Notes: generated by a model not told the origin, from the sequence alone. Numbered from the stretch's first letter, positions 1-8,354 are shown. The stretch is DNA of 64,000 nt from Streptomyces ficellus (GCF_009739905.1 NZ_CP034279.1:2790001-2854000); one strand, 5' to 3'. Made by a program: numbers and translations.

Positions 1-826
1 CCACCACGCCCGTCTCCGCCAGCGAGGTGCCCACCAGGTCCGCGCCCCGGGTCAGGCGGGGCGGGCCGAACCGGGCGCGGGTCCAGGCGAAGCGGTTGGC
101 GGTGACCGTGGCGCCGTCCGGCGCCTCGACCGGCAGCGCGGTGAAGATCTCGACCGCGCGGTCCCGCCCCGGGGCGAGACGGCGGCGGGCCAGCGCGGTG
201 ACCGGCGCGAGGGCCAGCTCGCGCACGCCACGCGCCCCGCGCCGGTGCCAGCGCACGAGCCGTTCGCCCCGCGCGAGCTGGGCGGCGAACTCCATGGTGG
301 CCGTGCCGTCGTCCACGACCGTGAGGGCGCGCGGCCCGAACAGGGTCAGCAGGAGCTGTACGTAGCGGGAGAACGGATCGCCGACGATCACCCGCTCGGC
401 GCGCACCAGGACCGGCACCAGGTCCCGCAGCGCCCTCGGCAGGGCGCCCCGGCCGCCGCGCGCCTCCTGCCAGCGGACCGCGACGCCCTCGTCGCGCGCG
501 AGCTGGGCCATGCGGCGCAGCTGGCCGCGCGACATCGGGTCGGTGGGGGACAGGACGACGAGGAGGAGGTCGGGCCGGCCGGCGTGGTCGGCCCACTCCA
601 GGACGTTCAGGAGCTGGACGGGACTCTCGACGAAGGCGAGGTTCGCGGGCCCGGCCCGCCGGCCGGCCGGAGGCGCGAGCGCGGGGCCGGGGCGGGACGC
701 GGGTGCGGGAGTGGGCGCGGGGCCGGGGCCGGACGCGCTGCCGGCCGCAGGCGCGGGGCCGGTGCCGGGCGCGGGTGCGGGTGCCGCGTGGTCCGGTCCG
801 GCCGTCGTGTCGTGGCCGCCGGTCAT
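1..826 (-). CDS. Sialyltransferase-like glycosyltransferase, partial (3' end off window)
   Basis: Only the first 275 residues are inside the window; the gene runs off the left edge. It starts at ATG 826, overlapping the NeuB-type stop by 4 nt (ATGA), so it is the last visible gene of that operon. After about 60 Ala/Pro/Gly-rich residues comes a globular part opening with FVESPVQLLNVLEWA, and later VVDDGTATMEF. A D/E-D/E-G motif of this kind is typical of bacterial sialyltransferases; the matching HP motif would lie outside the window. Probable role: transfer of a CMP-activated nonulosonic acid to a surface glycan. The class is inferred from motif and neighbours. Confidence 0.6.
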   Translation of the reverse strand, partial: MTGGHDTTAGPDHAAPAPAPGTGPAPAAGSASGPGPAPTPAPASRPGPALAPPAGRRAGPANLAFVESPVQLLNVLEWADHAGRPDLLLVVLSPTDPMSRGQLRRMAQLARDEGVAVRWQEARGGRGALPRALRDLVPVLVRAERVIVGDPFSRYVQLLLTLFGPRALTVVDDGTATMEFAAQLARGERLVRWHRRGARGVRELALAPVTALARRRLAPGRDRAVEIFTALPVEAPDGATVTANRFAWTRARFGPPRLTRGADLVGTSLAETGVV

Positions 827-1713
827 ACCGTGGCCGTGGCCGGGACGCGGCGGAGCTTCTTCATGGGGGCGAGCTCGGACTCGTACACCTTCTTGATCCC
901 GTCGCCGAGCGCGGTCTCGATGGTGCGGATGTCGCGTACGAGCCGGGTGAGGCCGCCGGGTTCGACGGAGGCGGCCTGGTCGGAGCCCCACATGGCGCGG
1001 TCGAGCGTGATGTGCCGTTCGACGAAGCAGGCGCCGAGGGCGACGGCGGCGAGCGTGGTCTGGAGGCCGGTCTCGTGACCGCTGTAGCCGATGGGGATGT
1101 TGGGGTAGTCCCGCATCAGGGACTGGATCACCCGGAGGTTCAGCTCCTCGGCCACCGCCGGGTAGGTGGAAGTGGCGTGGCACAGCAGGATGGTGTCGCT
1201 GCCCAGCACCTCCACGGCGTGGCGGATCTGCTTCGGGGTCGACATGCCGGTGGACAGGACGACGGTGCGGCCCGTGGCGCGCAGCGTGCGCAGCAGTTCG
1301 TCGTCGGTGAGGGACGCGGAGGCGACCTTGTGGGCGGGCGGGTCGAACTTCTCCAGGAACGCCACGGCATCGGTGTCCCACGGGGAGGCGAACCAGTCGA
1401 TGCCCCGCTCGCGGCAGTGCTCGTCGATGGCGCGGTACTCGTCCTCGCCGAACTCCACCCGGTGGCGGTAGTCGATGTACGTCATCCGGCCCCAGGGCGT
1501 GTCGCGTTCGACGTCCCACTGGTCGCGGGGGGTGCAGATCTCGGGGGTGCGCTTCTGGAACTTGACGGCGTCGCAGCCCGCGTCGGCGGCGGCGTCGACC
1601 AGGGCGAGGGCCTTGCCGAGATCGCCGTTGTGGTTGATGCCGATCTCGCCGGTGACGTAGACGGGCTCGCCGGGGCCGGCGGCCCTGCGGCCGAGGGTGC
1701 GCAGACGGTTCAT
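823..1713 (-). CDS. NeuB-type N-acetylneuraminate/nonulosonate synthase
   Basis: 296 aa. NeuB enzymes condense phosphoenolpyruvate with a hexosamine or mannose (or its phosphate) to make a nine-carbon sialic acid such as Neu5Ac or Kdn. The family fingerprint is clear: GEIGINHNGDLGKAL near the N-terminus, DAVKFQKRTPE, the WFASPWD segment, VLSTGMST, YSGHE and ACFVERHITLDR. At 296 aa it stops after the TIM barrel and lacks the C-terminal antifreeze-like (SAF) domain that brings typical NeuB to about 345 aa. ATG 1713 was chosen because the family match begins right there. It lies 11 nt behind the cytidylyltransferase gene. The exact sugar cannot be told; Kdn is plausible because some streptomycetes carry Kdn-containing teichulosonic acids. 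Confidence 0.88.
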   Translation of the reverse strand: MNRLRTLGRRAAGPGEPVYVTGEIGINHNGDLGKALALVDAAADAGCDAVKFQKRTPEICTPRDQWDVERDTPWGRMTYIDYRHRVEFGEDEYRAIDEHCRERGIDWFASPWDTDAVAFLEKFDPPAHKVASASLTDDELLRTLRATGRTVVLSTGMSTPKQIRHAVEVLGSDTILLCHATSTYPAVAEELNLRVIQSLMRDYPNIPIGYSGHETGLQTTLAAVALGACFVERHITLDRAMWGSDQAASVEPGGLTRLVRDIRTIETALGDGIKKVYESELAPMKKLRRVPATATV

Positions 1714-1724
1714 CGTGCGGTTCC

Positions 1725-2936
1725 TTACTGTGCGGGGGCGGTGAGGGTGGGGCCGAGGAGCCAGGTGGCGATCTCGCGGATCGCCCCGGCGCCTCCGGGG
1801 GTGGCGGTGACGGCGCGGGCGGCGGCCCGGACGGAGTCGTGGGCGCTCGCGACCGCGACGGGCCAGCCGGCGAGCCCGAAGCAGGGCAGGTCGTTGACGT
1901 CGTTGCCGGCGTAGAGCACCCGGCCGGGGTCGACGCCGTGGTCGTCGCACCACTGCTTGAGCGCCAGGTCCTTGCGGTCGACGCCGTGCAGGACGGGGAC
2001 GCCGAGCTTGCGGGCGCGGGCGGCAACGACGGGGTTGGTCTCGGTGGACAGGATGAGCAGCCGGACGCCGGCGCGGCGCAGGGCGGCGACGCCGAGGCCG
2101 TCGCCCCGGTGCACGGCGACGAGTTCGCGGCCGTCGGCGTCGATAAGCACCCGGTCGTCGGTCTGGGTGCCGTCGAAGTCGAGGACGACGGCGTCGACGT
2201 CGTCGAGCGTCGGGGTGACCCGCTCGTCGAGCAGCGGCGCGAGCACGCGGGCGCGGGCGAGGTCGTGCGGGTCGTCGATCTCCAGGACGCGGGCGGCGTC
2301 GGTGACGACGAGGGCGGTACGCCCGAAGAACCGGTGACCGCGCTCCCGGAATCCGCGCGCGTCCATCCCGTACGCGGCTCCCGTCTCCAGGTATTCGGGC
2401 TCCCGCTCCTGGCGCCGGGGGCGGTGGGCCCGGTCGTGGTTGACGCCCACGGCGTCGTGGCCGTCGTGGCCGTCCCGCCCCTCCCGCCCCTCCCGCCACA
2501 GGAAGCCGTGCGACGGGGCGACCGTCAGGGCGGTGTCGGCGCCGCCCTCCAGCACCCGGGCGGCGACACCGTCGACGTCGGCGGCCGTGACGAACGGGCT
2601 GGTGCACTGGACGAGCAGCACCACGTCCACCGCCCGGCCGTGCAGGGCCTCGAAGGCGTCCATGGCGTGGAGCACCGCCGCTTCGCTGGTCGCCGTGTCG
2701 CCGGACAGCCCCGCCGGGCGGTGGACCGCCTCGGCGCCCGCCGCGCGGGCGGTGGCGGCGATCGCGGGGTCGTCCGTGGAGACGACCACGTCCGTCACCC
2801 GCCCGGCGCCCCGGCAGGCGCGCACGGCCCGGGCGACGAGCGGGACGCCCCCCACCGGAGCCAGGTTCTTGCCCGGCACGCCCTTGGAGCCGCCCCGGGC
2901 CGGGACGACGGCCAGCACCGTCCGACGGGCCGTCAC
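1725..2936 (-). CDS. Acylneuraminate cytidylyltransferase fused to HAD phosphatase
   Basis: 403 aa, two enzymes in one chain. The N-terminal half is a CMP-sugar synthetase (NeuA/KdsB fold): VVPARGGSKGVPGKN holds the CTP-binding loop, followed by VVVSTDDPAIA and LLVQCTSPF. The C-terminal part is a KdsC/NeuA2-type HAD phosphatase with DFDGTQTDD (nucleophile Asp), LSTETN and GNDVNDLPCF. So one protein could both remove a 9-phosphate and activate the nonulosonate with CMP. GTG 2936 overlaps the preceding stop by 4 nt. A short charged repeat (R-E-G / H-D-G) interrupts the cytidylyltransferase half and reflects a 9-bp DNA repeat at 2452-2496. Confidence 0.88.
   Translation of the reverse strand: MTARRTVLAVVPARGGSKGVPGKNLAPVGGVPLVARAVRACRGAGRVTDVVVSTDDPAIAATARAAGAEAVHRPAGLSGDTATSEAAVLHAMDAFEALHGRAVDVVLLVQCTSPFVTAADVDGVAARVLEGGADTALTVAPSHGFLWREGREGRDGHDGHDAVGVNHDRAHRPRRQEREPEYLETGAAYGMDARGFRERGHRFFGRTALVVTDAARVLEIDDPHDLARARVLAPLLDERVTPTLDDVDAVVLDFDGTQTDDRVLIDADGRELVAVHRGDGLGVAALRRAGVRLLILSTETNPVVAARARKLGVPVLHGVDRKDLALKQWCDDHGVDPGRVLYAGNDVNDLPCFGLAGWPVAVASAHDSVRAAARAVTATPGGAGAIREIATWLLGPTLTAPAQ
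2452..2496. repeat. 9-bp tandem repeat inside the cytidylyltransferase gene
   Basis: Five consecutive 9-bp units: gcgtcgtgg, ccgtcgtgg, ccgtcccgc, ccctcccgc, ccctcccgc. Read on the minus strand they keep frame and encode the tripeptide series REG-REG-RDG-HDG-HDA. Being in frame, copy-number changes would lengthen or shorten a surface loop without breaking the enzyme. Confidence 0.8.
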
Positions 2937-4186
2937 AGCTCCCCCAGGCGGCGGATCACCGGGGCGACACGCTGCACTCCGTGGCGGTAGACCCCGCGCG
3001 CCGCCTCGCGCAGGGCGCGGCGCAGTGGGCCGGGGGCGGGTGGTTCGGGGGCGTCGAGGCGGTGGCGGGCGAGGATGCCGGGCAGGTACCCCGGGGCGGT
3101 CGCCGGTGTGTAGTAGGGCGCGAGGGGCGGCAGCGCGGGCTCCGCGAGCAGGGCGGCCACCCGGGCGCGGGCGGCGTCGAAGGCCCGCTCGTACGAGGCG
3201 CCCGGCGCGACGCCCTGGTCCGCCTGCCACGCGGCGTCCGGCCGGGGCCGGTGGCCGCCGTCGAGGGCGTCCCACGACGTGAGCAGCCCCGAGCCGATGA
3301 AGTGGTGGTTGCCCAGCGCCTCGCGGACGCCCAGGTCGGTCAGGACCGCCGTGGGCACGCCCCGGTGCAGGGCCTCCAGCGCGGCCGTGGAGGAGACGGT
3401 GACCAGCAGGTCCGTGCGGTCGAGGAGCTCGCCCATGTGGCCGTGGACCAGGCGGAGGTTCGGCGGCAGCGAGCCCGTGACCAGGCCGGCGAGTTTCTGG
3501 TACGGGTGCTCCTCCACGTGCGTGGTGTGCTCGCCCGGCTTGGAGCGGAGCTTGAGCAGCACCTCGCGGTGCGGGTGCGACCGGGCGTGCTCGGCCAGCC
3601 GGCGCAGCAGGTACGCCCGGTCGGCCCGCGACTGGGGCACCGACGGCTGGGCGGCGAACACGAGCGTGTCCCGGCCCGGGGCGGGGGCGTGGGGGGCGCC
3701 GCCCAGGAACGGCAGCGCCGCCTCCACGACCGCCGAGGCGTCGGCGCCGACGCCCTCGTACACCGCGCGGAAGCGCCGCGCGTCGGACGCCGAGTTCGCG
3801 AGCACGACGTCGGCCCCGTGCCGCAGCAGGAGCCCGTCGGCGAGCTTCTCGTAGACGACGCCGACGTAGCCGGTGACGACCACCGGGCGGCGCGCCGGGG
3901 CCGCCGCCGCGAGGCCGTGCAGCATCGCCCGGACGGTGCCGCCGACGAGCGCGAGGACGACCACGTCGTACGCCTCCTCGCGTACCGCCGTGAGGAACCG
4001 CGCCCCCGTCACCTCCCGGGGGGCCGCCAGGTCCGCGCCGGTCTCGGCGAGCTGGCGGGCGGTCGGGGTGGCCCGGCCGCGCAGCACGAAGCCGGTCACC
4101 CGGTGGCCGGGCGGGCTGATGCGGCGCGCCGTCAGGGCGCCCCATTTCCATCGGGTGTCGGAGTCGGCGAGTACCGCGACCCGCAC
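2933..4186 (-). CDS. Putative glycosyltransferase of the nonulosonate cluster (DUF6716-like)
   Basis: 417 aa from GTG 4186; ATG 4249 in frame is possible but has no ribosome site, whereas 4186 is preceded by GGTGA and the protein reads naturally from RVAVLADSDTRWKWG. Visible features: an Rossmann-like start, VVLALVGGTVRAML, LKLRSKPGEHTTH and VTVSSTAALEALHRGVPT, the last resembling the donor-phosphate loop of polysialyl- and CDP-glycerol-type transferases. I recall a Streptomyces family named DUF6716 putative glycosyltransferase with this N-terminus, but could not check it. First gene of the leftward operon; its stop overlaps the next GTG (GTGA). Likely builds the nonulosonate glycan; acceptor unknown. 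Confidence 0.65.
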   Translation of the reverse strand: MRVAVLADSDTRWKWGALTARRISPPGHRVTGFVLRGRATPTARQLAETGADLAAPREVTGARFLTAVREEAYDVVVLALVGGTVRAMLHGLAAAAPARRPVVVTGYVGVVYEKLADGLLLRHGADVVLANSASDARRFRAVYEGVGADASAVVEAALPFLGGAPHAPAPGRDTLVFAAQPSVPQSRADRAYLLRRLAEHARSHPHREVLLKLRSKPGEHTTHVEEHPYQKLAGLVTGSLPPNLRLVHGHMGELLDRTDLLVTVSSTAALEALHRGVPTAVLTDLGVREALGNHHFIGSGLLTSWDALDGGHRPRPDAAWQADQGVAPGASYERAFDAARARVAALLAEPALPPLAPYYTPATAPGYLPGILARHRLDAPEPPAPGPLRRALREAARGVYRHGVQRVAPVIRRLGEL

Positions 4187-4216
4187 CGCTTCACCGTTGC
4201 GTGGGAGCACGCCGAG

Positions 4217-4381
4217 GACGTTAGGAAGGCGCGCGTCCGACCGGCCCAACTGGGCCGCAACAAACGGTGAACAGCGACCGGCGGCAATGGGGCGGCGGTC
4301 CGGTTAAGGGGCGCGCCGCCCAGTGTTCACCGCGCATCCCTTTTCCGGTCGGGCCGAATGACGGGCACCGCCCCTAACGTC
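4217..4381. promoter_or_regulatory. Divergent promoter region with mirrored motifs
   Basis: The region between the leftward and rightward glycan operons is arranged symmetrically about position 4299. The 9-mer TGTTCACCG occurs at 4324-4332 and, inverted, at 4265-4273. The 9-mer CCTAACGTC occurs at 4373-4381 and, inverted, at 4217-4225. In each direction the spacing between them is 39-40 nt. The right-hand CCTAACGTC contains TAACGT, 7 nt before the GTG start at 4388, where a -10 box of a leaderless gene would sit. This looks like paired promoters with a shared regulator site; the regulator is unknown. Confidence 0.6.
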
Positions 4382-4387
4382 TCGCGG

Positions 4388-5365
4388 GTGGTCAAGCTCT
4401 CCGTCGTCGTGCCGTTCCACAACGTGCAGACATACGCCCCGGACACCCTTATGAGCCTGCGCGCGAACGCCCGCGAGGACTTCGAATTCCTGCTCGTCGA
4501 CGACTGTTCGACGGACGGGACGCCCGAGATCCTGCGCGGGGCGGCGCGCGACCTGCCGGGCGCGGTGCTGCTCACCCACGCGCGCAACGGCGGGCTGGCC
4601 ACCGCCCGCAACACCGGGATCGACGCGGCCCGGGGCGAGTACCTGGCGTTCCTGGACGGCGACGACTGGCTGGCGCCCGGTCACCTGGCCCGGGTGCTCG
4701 CCGCCATCGAGGCGCTGGGCTGCGACTTCGTCCGCACGGACCATGTGCGGTGCACGGCGAGGGCCCGTACGGTGCACCGGGTTCCGGTGGGCCGGCGCGG
4801 GGTGGTGCTGCGGCCGCGCGACGCGATCCTGCCGGCCGGGCGGTCCACGTCGGTGGACTATCCGTACGCGTGGGCCGGGATGTACCACCGGCGGCTGGCG
4901 GACCGGGGATTGCTGCGTTTCACCGACGGGCTGCGCACCGCCGAGGACCGGCCGTGGATATGGCGGCTGCACCGGGAGGCGGATTCGTTCGCGGCGATCG
5001 GGACGCTCGGGATCTTCTACCGGCGGGGTGTCTCCTCGTCGCTCACACAAATCGGTGACATTCGGCAGCTGGATTTCATCCGCGCTTTCGACCAGGTGCT
5101 GTCGGAAACGGCGCGGGACCCGGACGCGGAATTGCTGTTGCCGAAAGCGGTACGCACGTACTGCGCGATCATCGCCCACCATCTGGGCTCGGTGGAACGT
5201 TTCGAGCGGCCGGTCGCCCGGAAATTGCGCACGCTGGGCGCGGCCGCCCTGAAACGCATGCCGCGGCCGGTTCTGGACGACGTCCTGGAGACGATGGACG
5301 CGGAGCGGGCGTCCCGGCTGCGCAGGCTCCGCCGCCGTCCCGTACGGGTGGAGGCGACCCCGTGA
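4388..5365 (+). CDS. Family 2 glycosyltransferase
   Basis: 325 aa from GTG 4388. GT-A fold enzyme: LSVVVPFHNVQTYAPD at the N-terminus, LLVDDCSTDGT, ARNTGIDAARGEYLAFLDGDDW with the DxD-type metal/nucleotide site. Bacterial GT2 proteins move a sugar from a nucleotide donor onto a growing glycan or polyol phosphate at the cytoplasmic face. The basic tail (several Arg pairs) may bind membrane. The GTG sits 7 nt behind TAACGT with no ribosome site, consistent with leaderless expression; an upstream ATG at 4358 would place the promoter motif inside the gene. Its stop overlaps the polysialyltransferase-like gene by 4 nt. Confidence 0.85.
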   Translation: MVKLSVVVPFHNVQTYAPDTLMSLRANAREDFEFLLVDDCSTDGTPEILRGAARDLPGAVLLTHARNGGLATARNTGIDAARGEYLAFLDGDDWLAPGHLARVLAAIEALGCDFVRTDHVRCTARARTVHRVPVGRRGVVLRPRDAILPAGRSTSVDYPYAWAGMYHRRLADRGLLRFTDGLRTAEDRPWIWRLHREADSFAAIGTLGIFYRRGVSSSLTQIGDIRQLDFIRAFDQVLSETARDPDAELLLPKAVRTYCAIIAHHLGSVERFERPVARKLRTLGAAALKRMPRPVLDDVLETMDAERASRLRRLRRRPVRVEATP

Positions 5366-6675
5366 CCACGCAGATCTTCTACGCGTCCACGCTCTACGGC
5401 GCCGTCACCCTCGCCGCCGCCCTGGACAGCGGCCGCTTCCCGCCCGCGGACCGCCGGCTGCTGCTGGTCGCCACCACCGCGGCGGTGCCGGAGACGGCCG
5501 TCCCGCTGGACCGGATGCCCGGCTTCGCGCGGCTGCGCGAGCGGTTCGACGGGGTGCTGTCGTGGAACGACACGATCGCGCCGTTCCACCCGGGCGGCTG
5601 GTCGCCGCGCCCGGACGACGTCCCGCTGTGGGAGCGGTACCTGCGGCTGCTGTGGCGCCTGGGCGAGGACGAGCCGGTCGAGCTGGTCGTGGAGTCCCTC
5701 CAGGTCGCGCCCGCGCTGACGGTGGCGCGGCTGTTCCCGGACGCGCCGGTCGACGTGTACGCGGACGGGCTGATGAGCTACGGCCCGACGCGCAGCAGGC
5801 TGGACCCGCTGGTGGGTGAGCGGGTGCGGCGGCTGCTGCACCTGGACCTGGTGCCGGGCCTGCGGCCGCTGCTGCTGGCGGAGTTCGGGGCGGAGCCCGA
5901 GGTGGTGCCGGCGGAGGCGTTCATGAAGGTGGTGGACGAACTGGCGGACGGCGAGGCGCTGGACGCCGCCCCGGAGGGTTGCGCCCTGCTGCTGGGCCAG
6001 TACCTGGCGGCCCTCGGCATCCTCTCCCCCGCCGAGGAGGAGGCCCTGCACCTGCGGATGGTGCGGGGCGCCGTGGCGCGCGGGCACCGGCGCCTGGTCT
6101 TCAAGCCGCACCCGGCGGCGCCCGCGTCCTGGTCGACGGCCCTGGAGCGGGAGGCGGCGGAGCTGGGCGCGGAACTGACCGTCCTGGACCGGCCGGTGCT
6201 CGCGGAGGTCCACTTCCGGCGGCTGCGGCCCGCGCTGGTGGTGGCCTGCTTCTCGACCGGGCTGTTCACGGCGTCCCGGTTCTACGGCGTGCCGGTCGCG
6301 CGCGCGGGCACCGGCCCGCTGCTGGACCGGCTGGCGCCGTACGAGAACAGCAACCGGGTGCCGGTGACGCTCGCGGACGCGCTGCTGCCCGGCCTGGAGG
6401 ACGGGGCGGACGGCGACCGGGCCGGCGGGTCCCCCGATCTCGCCGGTCTCGTCGCCGCGGTGGGCTTCGCCATGCAGCCCCGGGTCCGCCCCGACCTGCG
6501 CCCGGCGGCGGAACGCTTCCTGTCCGCCCACCCGGCCGCCCGGGTCCGCTACGTCAAGCGCCGCCGCCTCACCGTGCTCGGGCTCCCCGGCGGCCTCCCG
6601 GCGTCCCGCAACGCGACCGCCCGCCGCCTGGCCCGCCGGATACGCCGCCTGGCCCGCACGGCGCTCGGGCGGTGA
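5362..6675 (+). CDS. Alpha-2,8-polysialyltransferase family glycosyltransferase
   Basis: 437 aa, GTG 5362 overlapping the GT2 stop (GTGA). The pattern matches the bacterial polysialyltransferase (POLYST-type) family: YADGLMSYGPTRS (the D/E-D/E-G region), LVFKPHPAAPAS (HP motif), ACFSTGLFTASRFYG (Ser/Thr motif) and an Arg-rich C-terminus. Such enzymes use CMP-sialic acid or CMP-Kdn donors, matching the CMP-synthetase 2.4 kb away. Together the cluster could make a nonulosonate-containing wall polymer such as teichulosonic acid; that end product is inference. It converges with the MerR gene, 52 bp away. Confidence 0.8.
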   Translation: MTTQIFYASTLYGAVTLAAALDSGRFPPADRRLLLVATTAAVPETAVPLDRMPGFARLRERFDGVLSWNDTIAPFHPGGWSPRPDDVPLWERYLRLLWRLGEDEPVELVVESLQVAPALTVARLFPDAPVDVYADGLMSYGPTRSRLDPLVGERVRRLLHLDLVPGLRPLLLAEFGAEPEVVPAEAFMKVVDELADGEALDAAPEGCALLLGQYLAALGILSPAEEEALHLRMVRGAVARGHRRLVFKPHPAAPASWSTALEREAAELGAELTVLDRPVLAEVHFRRLRPALVVACFSTGLFTASRFYGVPVARAGTGPLLDRLAPYENSNRVPVTLADALLPGLEDGADGDRAGGSPDLAGLVAAVGFAMQPRVRPDLRPAAERFLSAHPAARVRYVKRRRLTVLGLPGGLPASRNATARRLARRIRRLARTALGR

Positions 6676-6727
6676 CCCGCCGCCGCGGGGGCGGAACGAG
6701 CCGGGCCGCCCGGGCGCCGCGGGCCGG

Positions 6728-7552
6728 TCATGCCGGGACGATCGGCTCCTGGATCTCGGTGACCCACCGCGCCGGGTCCTGTGACCACTCCAGGTACAGC
6801 TCGCGGGAGTAGCCGGCCGAGCGGTAGCCGTTGGTGTCGATCCAGGTGGCCAGGGTCTGGATGGTGGGCAGCAACGCCTCCATCGGGCCCCGGTGGACGA
6901 CCGTGGCCGCCTGGTCGATGCCGGGCAGCTCGACGATCTCCACGTCCGGCACGGTCACCCCGGCCGGGAGGGTCATCCCCGCGTGGACGACGATCGAGCC
7001 GTCGCCCGCCGGGGCGTCCTCGTAGTAGGCGATACCGGGGCCGCCGCACTCCAGCGCCCCGGCGGCCGCCAGCCGTGCGCACAGCTCCTGGTACAGGGGG
7101 CCGATGACCGGCCCGATCTGGTCCGGTCCGAAGCCCGCCGCGGTGCCCTTCAGCACGGCCAGCCGGGCGCCCGGCACGCTCTTGACGACGACGTCCTGTG
7201 TGGACATGTGTCCCTCGCTCTCGATGGCTCGGAGCCTCGCCCCGACCTGCGCCAGCCGCGCGGCCGCCTCGCTCATCGCCGATTCCAGCTCGGCCTGCCG
7301 CAGCCGCAGCATCCCGCGCAGTTCCTCGGCCCCGACCTCCTCGTCGAGGATCGACCCGACCTGGTCGAGCGTGAAGCCGAGGTCCTTGAGCGCGATGACC
7401 CGGTTGAGCCGGGCGAGCTGGCCGGCCTCGTAGTAGCGGTAGCCGCTGTGCGGGTCGACGTGGGCGGGGCGCAGCAGTCCGACGGCGTCGTAGTGACGCA
7501 GCATCCGGACCGACACCCGGCCGTGTCTGGCGAAGTCTCCGATGGTGAACAT
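6728..7552 (-). CDS. MerR family transcriptional regulator with GyrI-like effector domain
   Basis: 274 aa. N-terminal MerR winged helix (MFTIGDFARHGRVSVRMLR, HYDAVGLLRP, GYRYYE), a dimerising coiled coil at about 75-110, then a GyrI-like ligand-binding domain (from about residue 118) as in BmrR/TipA-type multidrug sensors. ATG 7552 follows GTAGGAGGCGTC. Its own promoter at 7570-7593 carries a palindrome in an elongated spacer, so it is probably autoregulated and triggered by a hydrophobic or cationic compound. The LeuE-type exporter just upstream in the same direction could be a partner, though the promoter lies between them. Confidence 0.9.
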   Translation of the reverse strand: MFTIGDFARHGRVSVRMLRHYDAVGLLRPAHVDPHSGYRYYEAGQLARLNRVIALKDLGFTLDQVGSILDEEVGAEELRGMLRLRQAELESAMSEAAARLAQVGARLRAIESEGHMSTQDVVVKSVPGARLAVLKGTAAGFGPDQIGPVIGPLYQELCARLAAAGALECGGPGIAYYEDAPAGDGSIVVHAGMTLPAGVTVPDVEIVELPGIDQAATVVHRGPMEALLPTIQTLATWIDTNGYRSAGYSRELYLEWSQDPARWVTEIQEPIVPA

Positions 7553-7569
7553 GACGCCTCCTACGACAC

Positions 7570-7593
7570 GGCCTCACACGGTGTGAGGGTCAA
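7570..7593 (-). promoter_or_regulatory. MerR-type promoter/operator
   Basis: On the minus strand TTGACC (7593-7588) is followed by a 19-nt spacer and a -10-like TGTCGT. The spacer region holds a perfect 17-bp palindrome at 7572-7588, arms CCTCACAC and GTGTGAGG. Long 19-20 nt spacers with a palindrome between -35 and -10 are the hallmark of MerR-activated promoters. Confidence 0.8.
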
Positions 7594-7612
7594 GCCCGCG
7601 CGGCCCGGGGGT

Positions 7613-8272
7613 TCACGCCGTGCTGGTGAGGGACAGTTTCACGGCGAACCCGAGGAACAGCGCGCCCGCCGCCGAGGTGGCGCCGGCCGACAGCCGCCTG
7701 CGGCGGCGGAACGCGGCGGCCAGGTGCGTGCCGGTGAAGATCAGCACGGTGAGGTAGAGCACGCTGGCGGCCTGGGCGAGGGCGCCGAGGACGACGAACG
7801 ACAGCGCCGGGTACTGGTAGGCGGGGTCGACGAACTGGACGAAGAACGCGATGAAGAACAGGATCGCCTTGGGGTTGAGCAGGCTGATCACGAACGCCCG
7901 CCGGAACGGCCGCTCGGCGGCGGGCGCCGGGGCGGCCTCCCCCGGTTCCTCGGCCACGCGCTCGCGCCGGGTCCGCCACAGCAACCAGGCCGCGCGGAGC
8001 ATCCCGACGGCCAGCCAGGTGAGGTAGCCGGCGCCGGCGAACTTCACGATGCCGAACAGCAGCGCGTTCGCCTGGAGCAGGGAGGCGACACCGGCCGCCG
8101 ACAGCGTCATCAGGACGGTGTCGCCGCACCACACCCCGGACGCGGCGGCGTATCCCGTCCGTACGCCGCGCCGGGCGGCGACGGACAGCACGTACAGCGA
8201 GTTCGGCCCCGGCAGCAGAATGATCAGGGCGAGGCCCGCGAGATAGGTCGGCAGATCGGTGACACCCAGCAT
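7613..8272 (-). CDS. LeuE/LysE family amino acid exporter
   Basis: 219 aa integral membrane protein with about six hydrophobic helices. The family signature is at the N-terminus: LALIILLPGPNSLYVLSVA, then RRGVRTGYAAASGVWCGD. LeuE/RhtB-type carriers export leucine, other neutral amino acids or analogues by proton antiport. A charged loop (about 105-130) separates the two halves and ISLLNPKAILFF marks the second half. ATG 8272 (MLGVTDLP) is preferred over an upstream GTG/ATG at 8302 because the first helix then begins at a usual distance. Substrate cannot be told. Confidence 0.85.
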   Translation of the reverse strand: MLGVTDLPTYLAGLALIILLPGPNSLYVLSVAARRGVRTGYAAASGVWCGDTVLMTLSAAGVASLLQANALLFGIVKFAGAGYLTWLAVGMLRAAWLLWRTRRERVAEEPGEAAPAPAAERPFRRAFVISLLNPKAILFFIAFFVQFVDPAYQYPALSFVVLGALAQAASVLYLTVLIFTGTHLAAAFRRRRRLSAGATSAAGALFLGFAVKLSLTSTA

Positions 8273-8354
8273 GGGGCGGAGTCTCGCACGCGGGTACGAC
8301 ACTCCGCCCCCGGGTTCCGGATCGCGGAATACGCCCTCTACGGGGCGTGACGGG

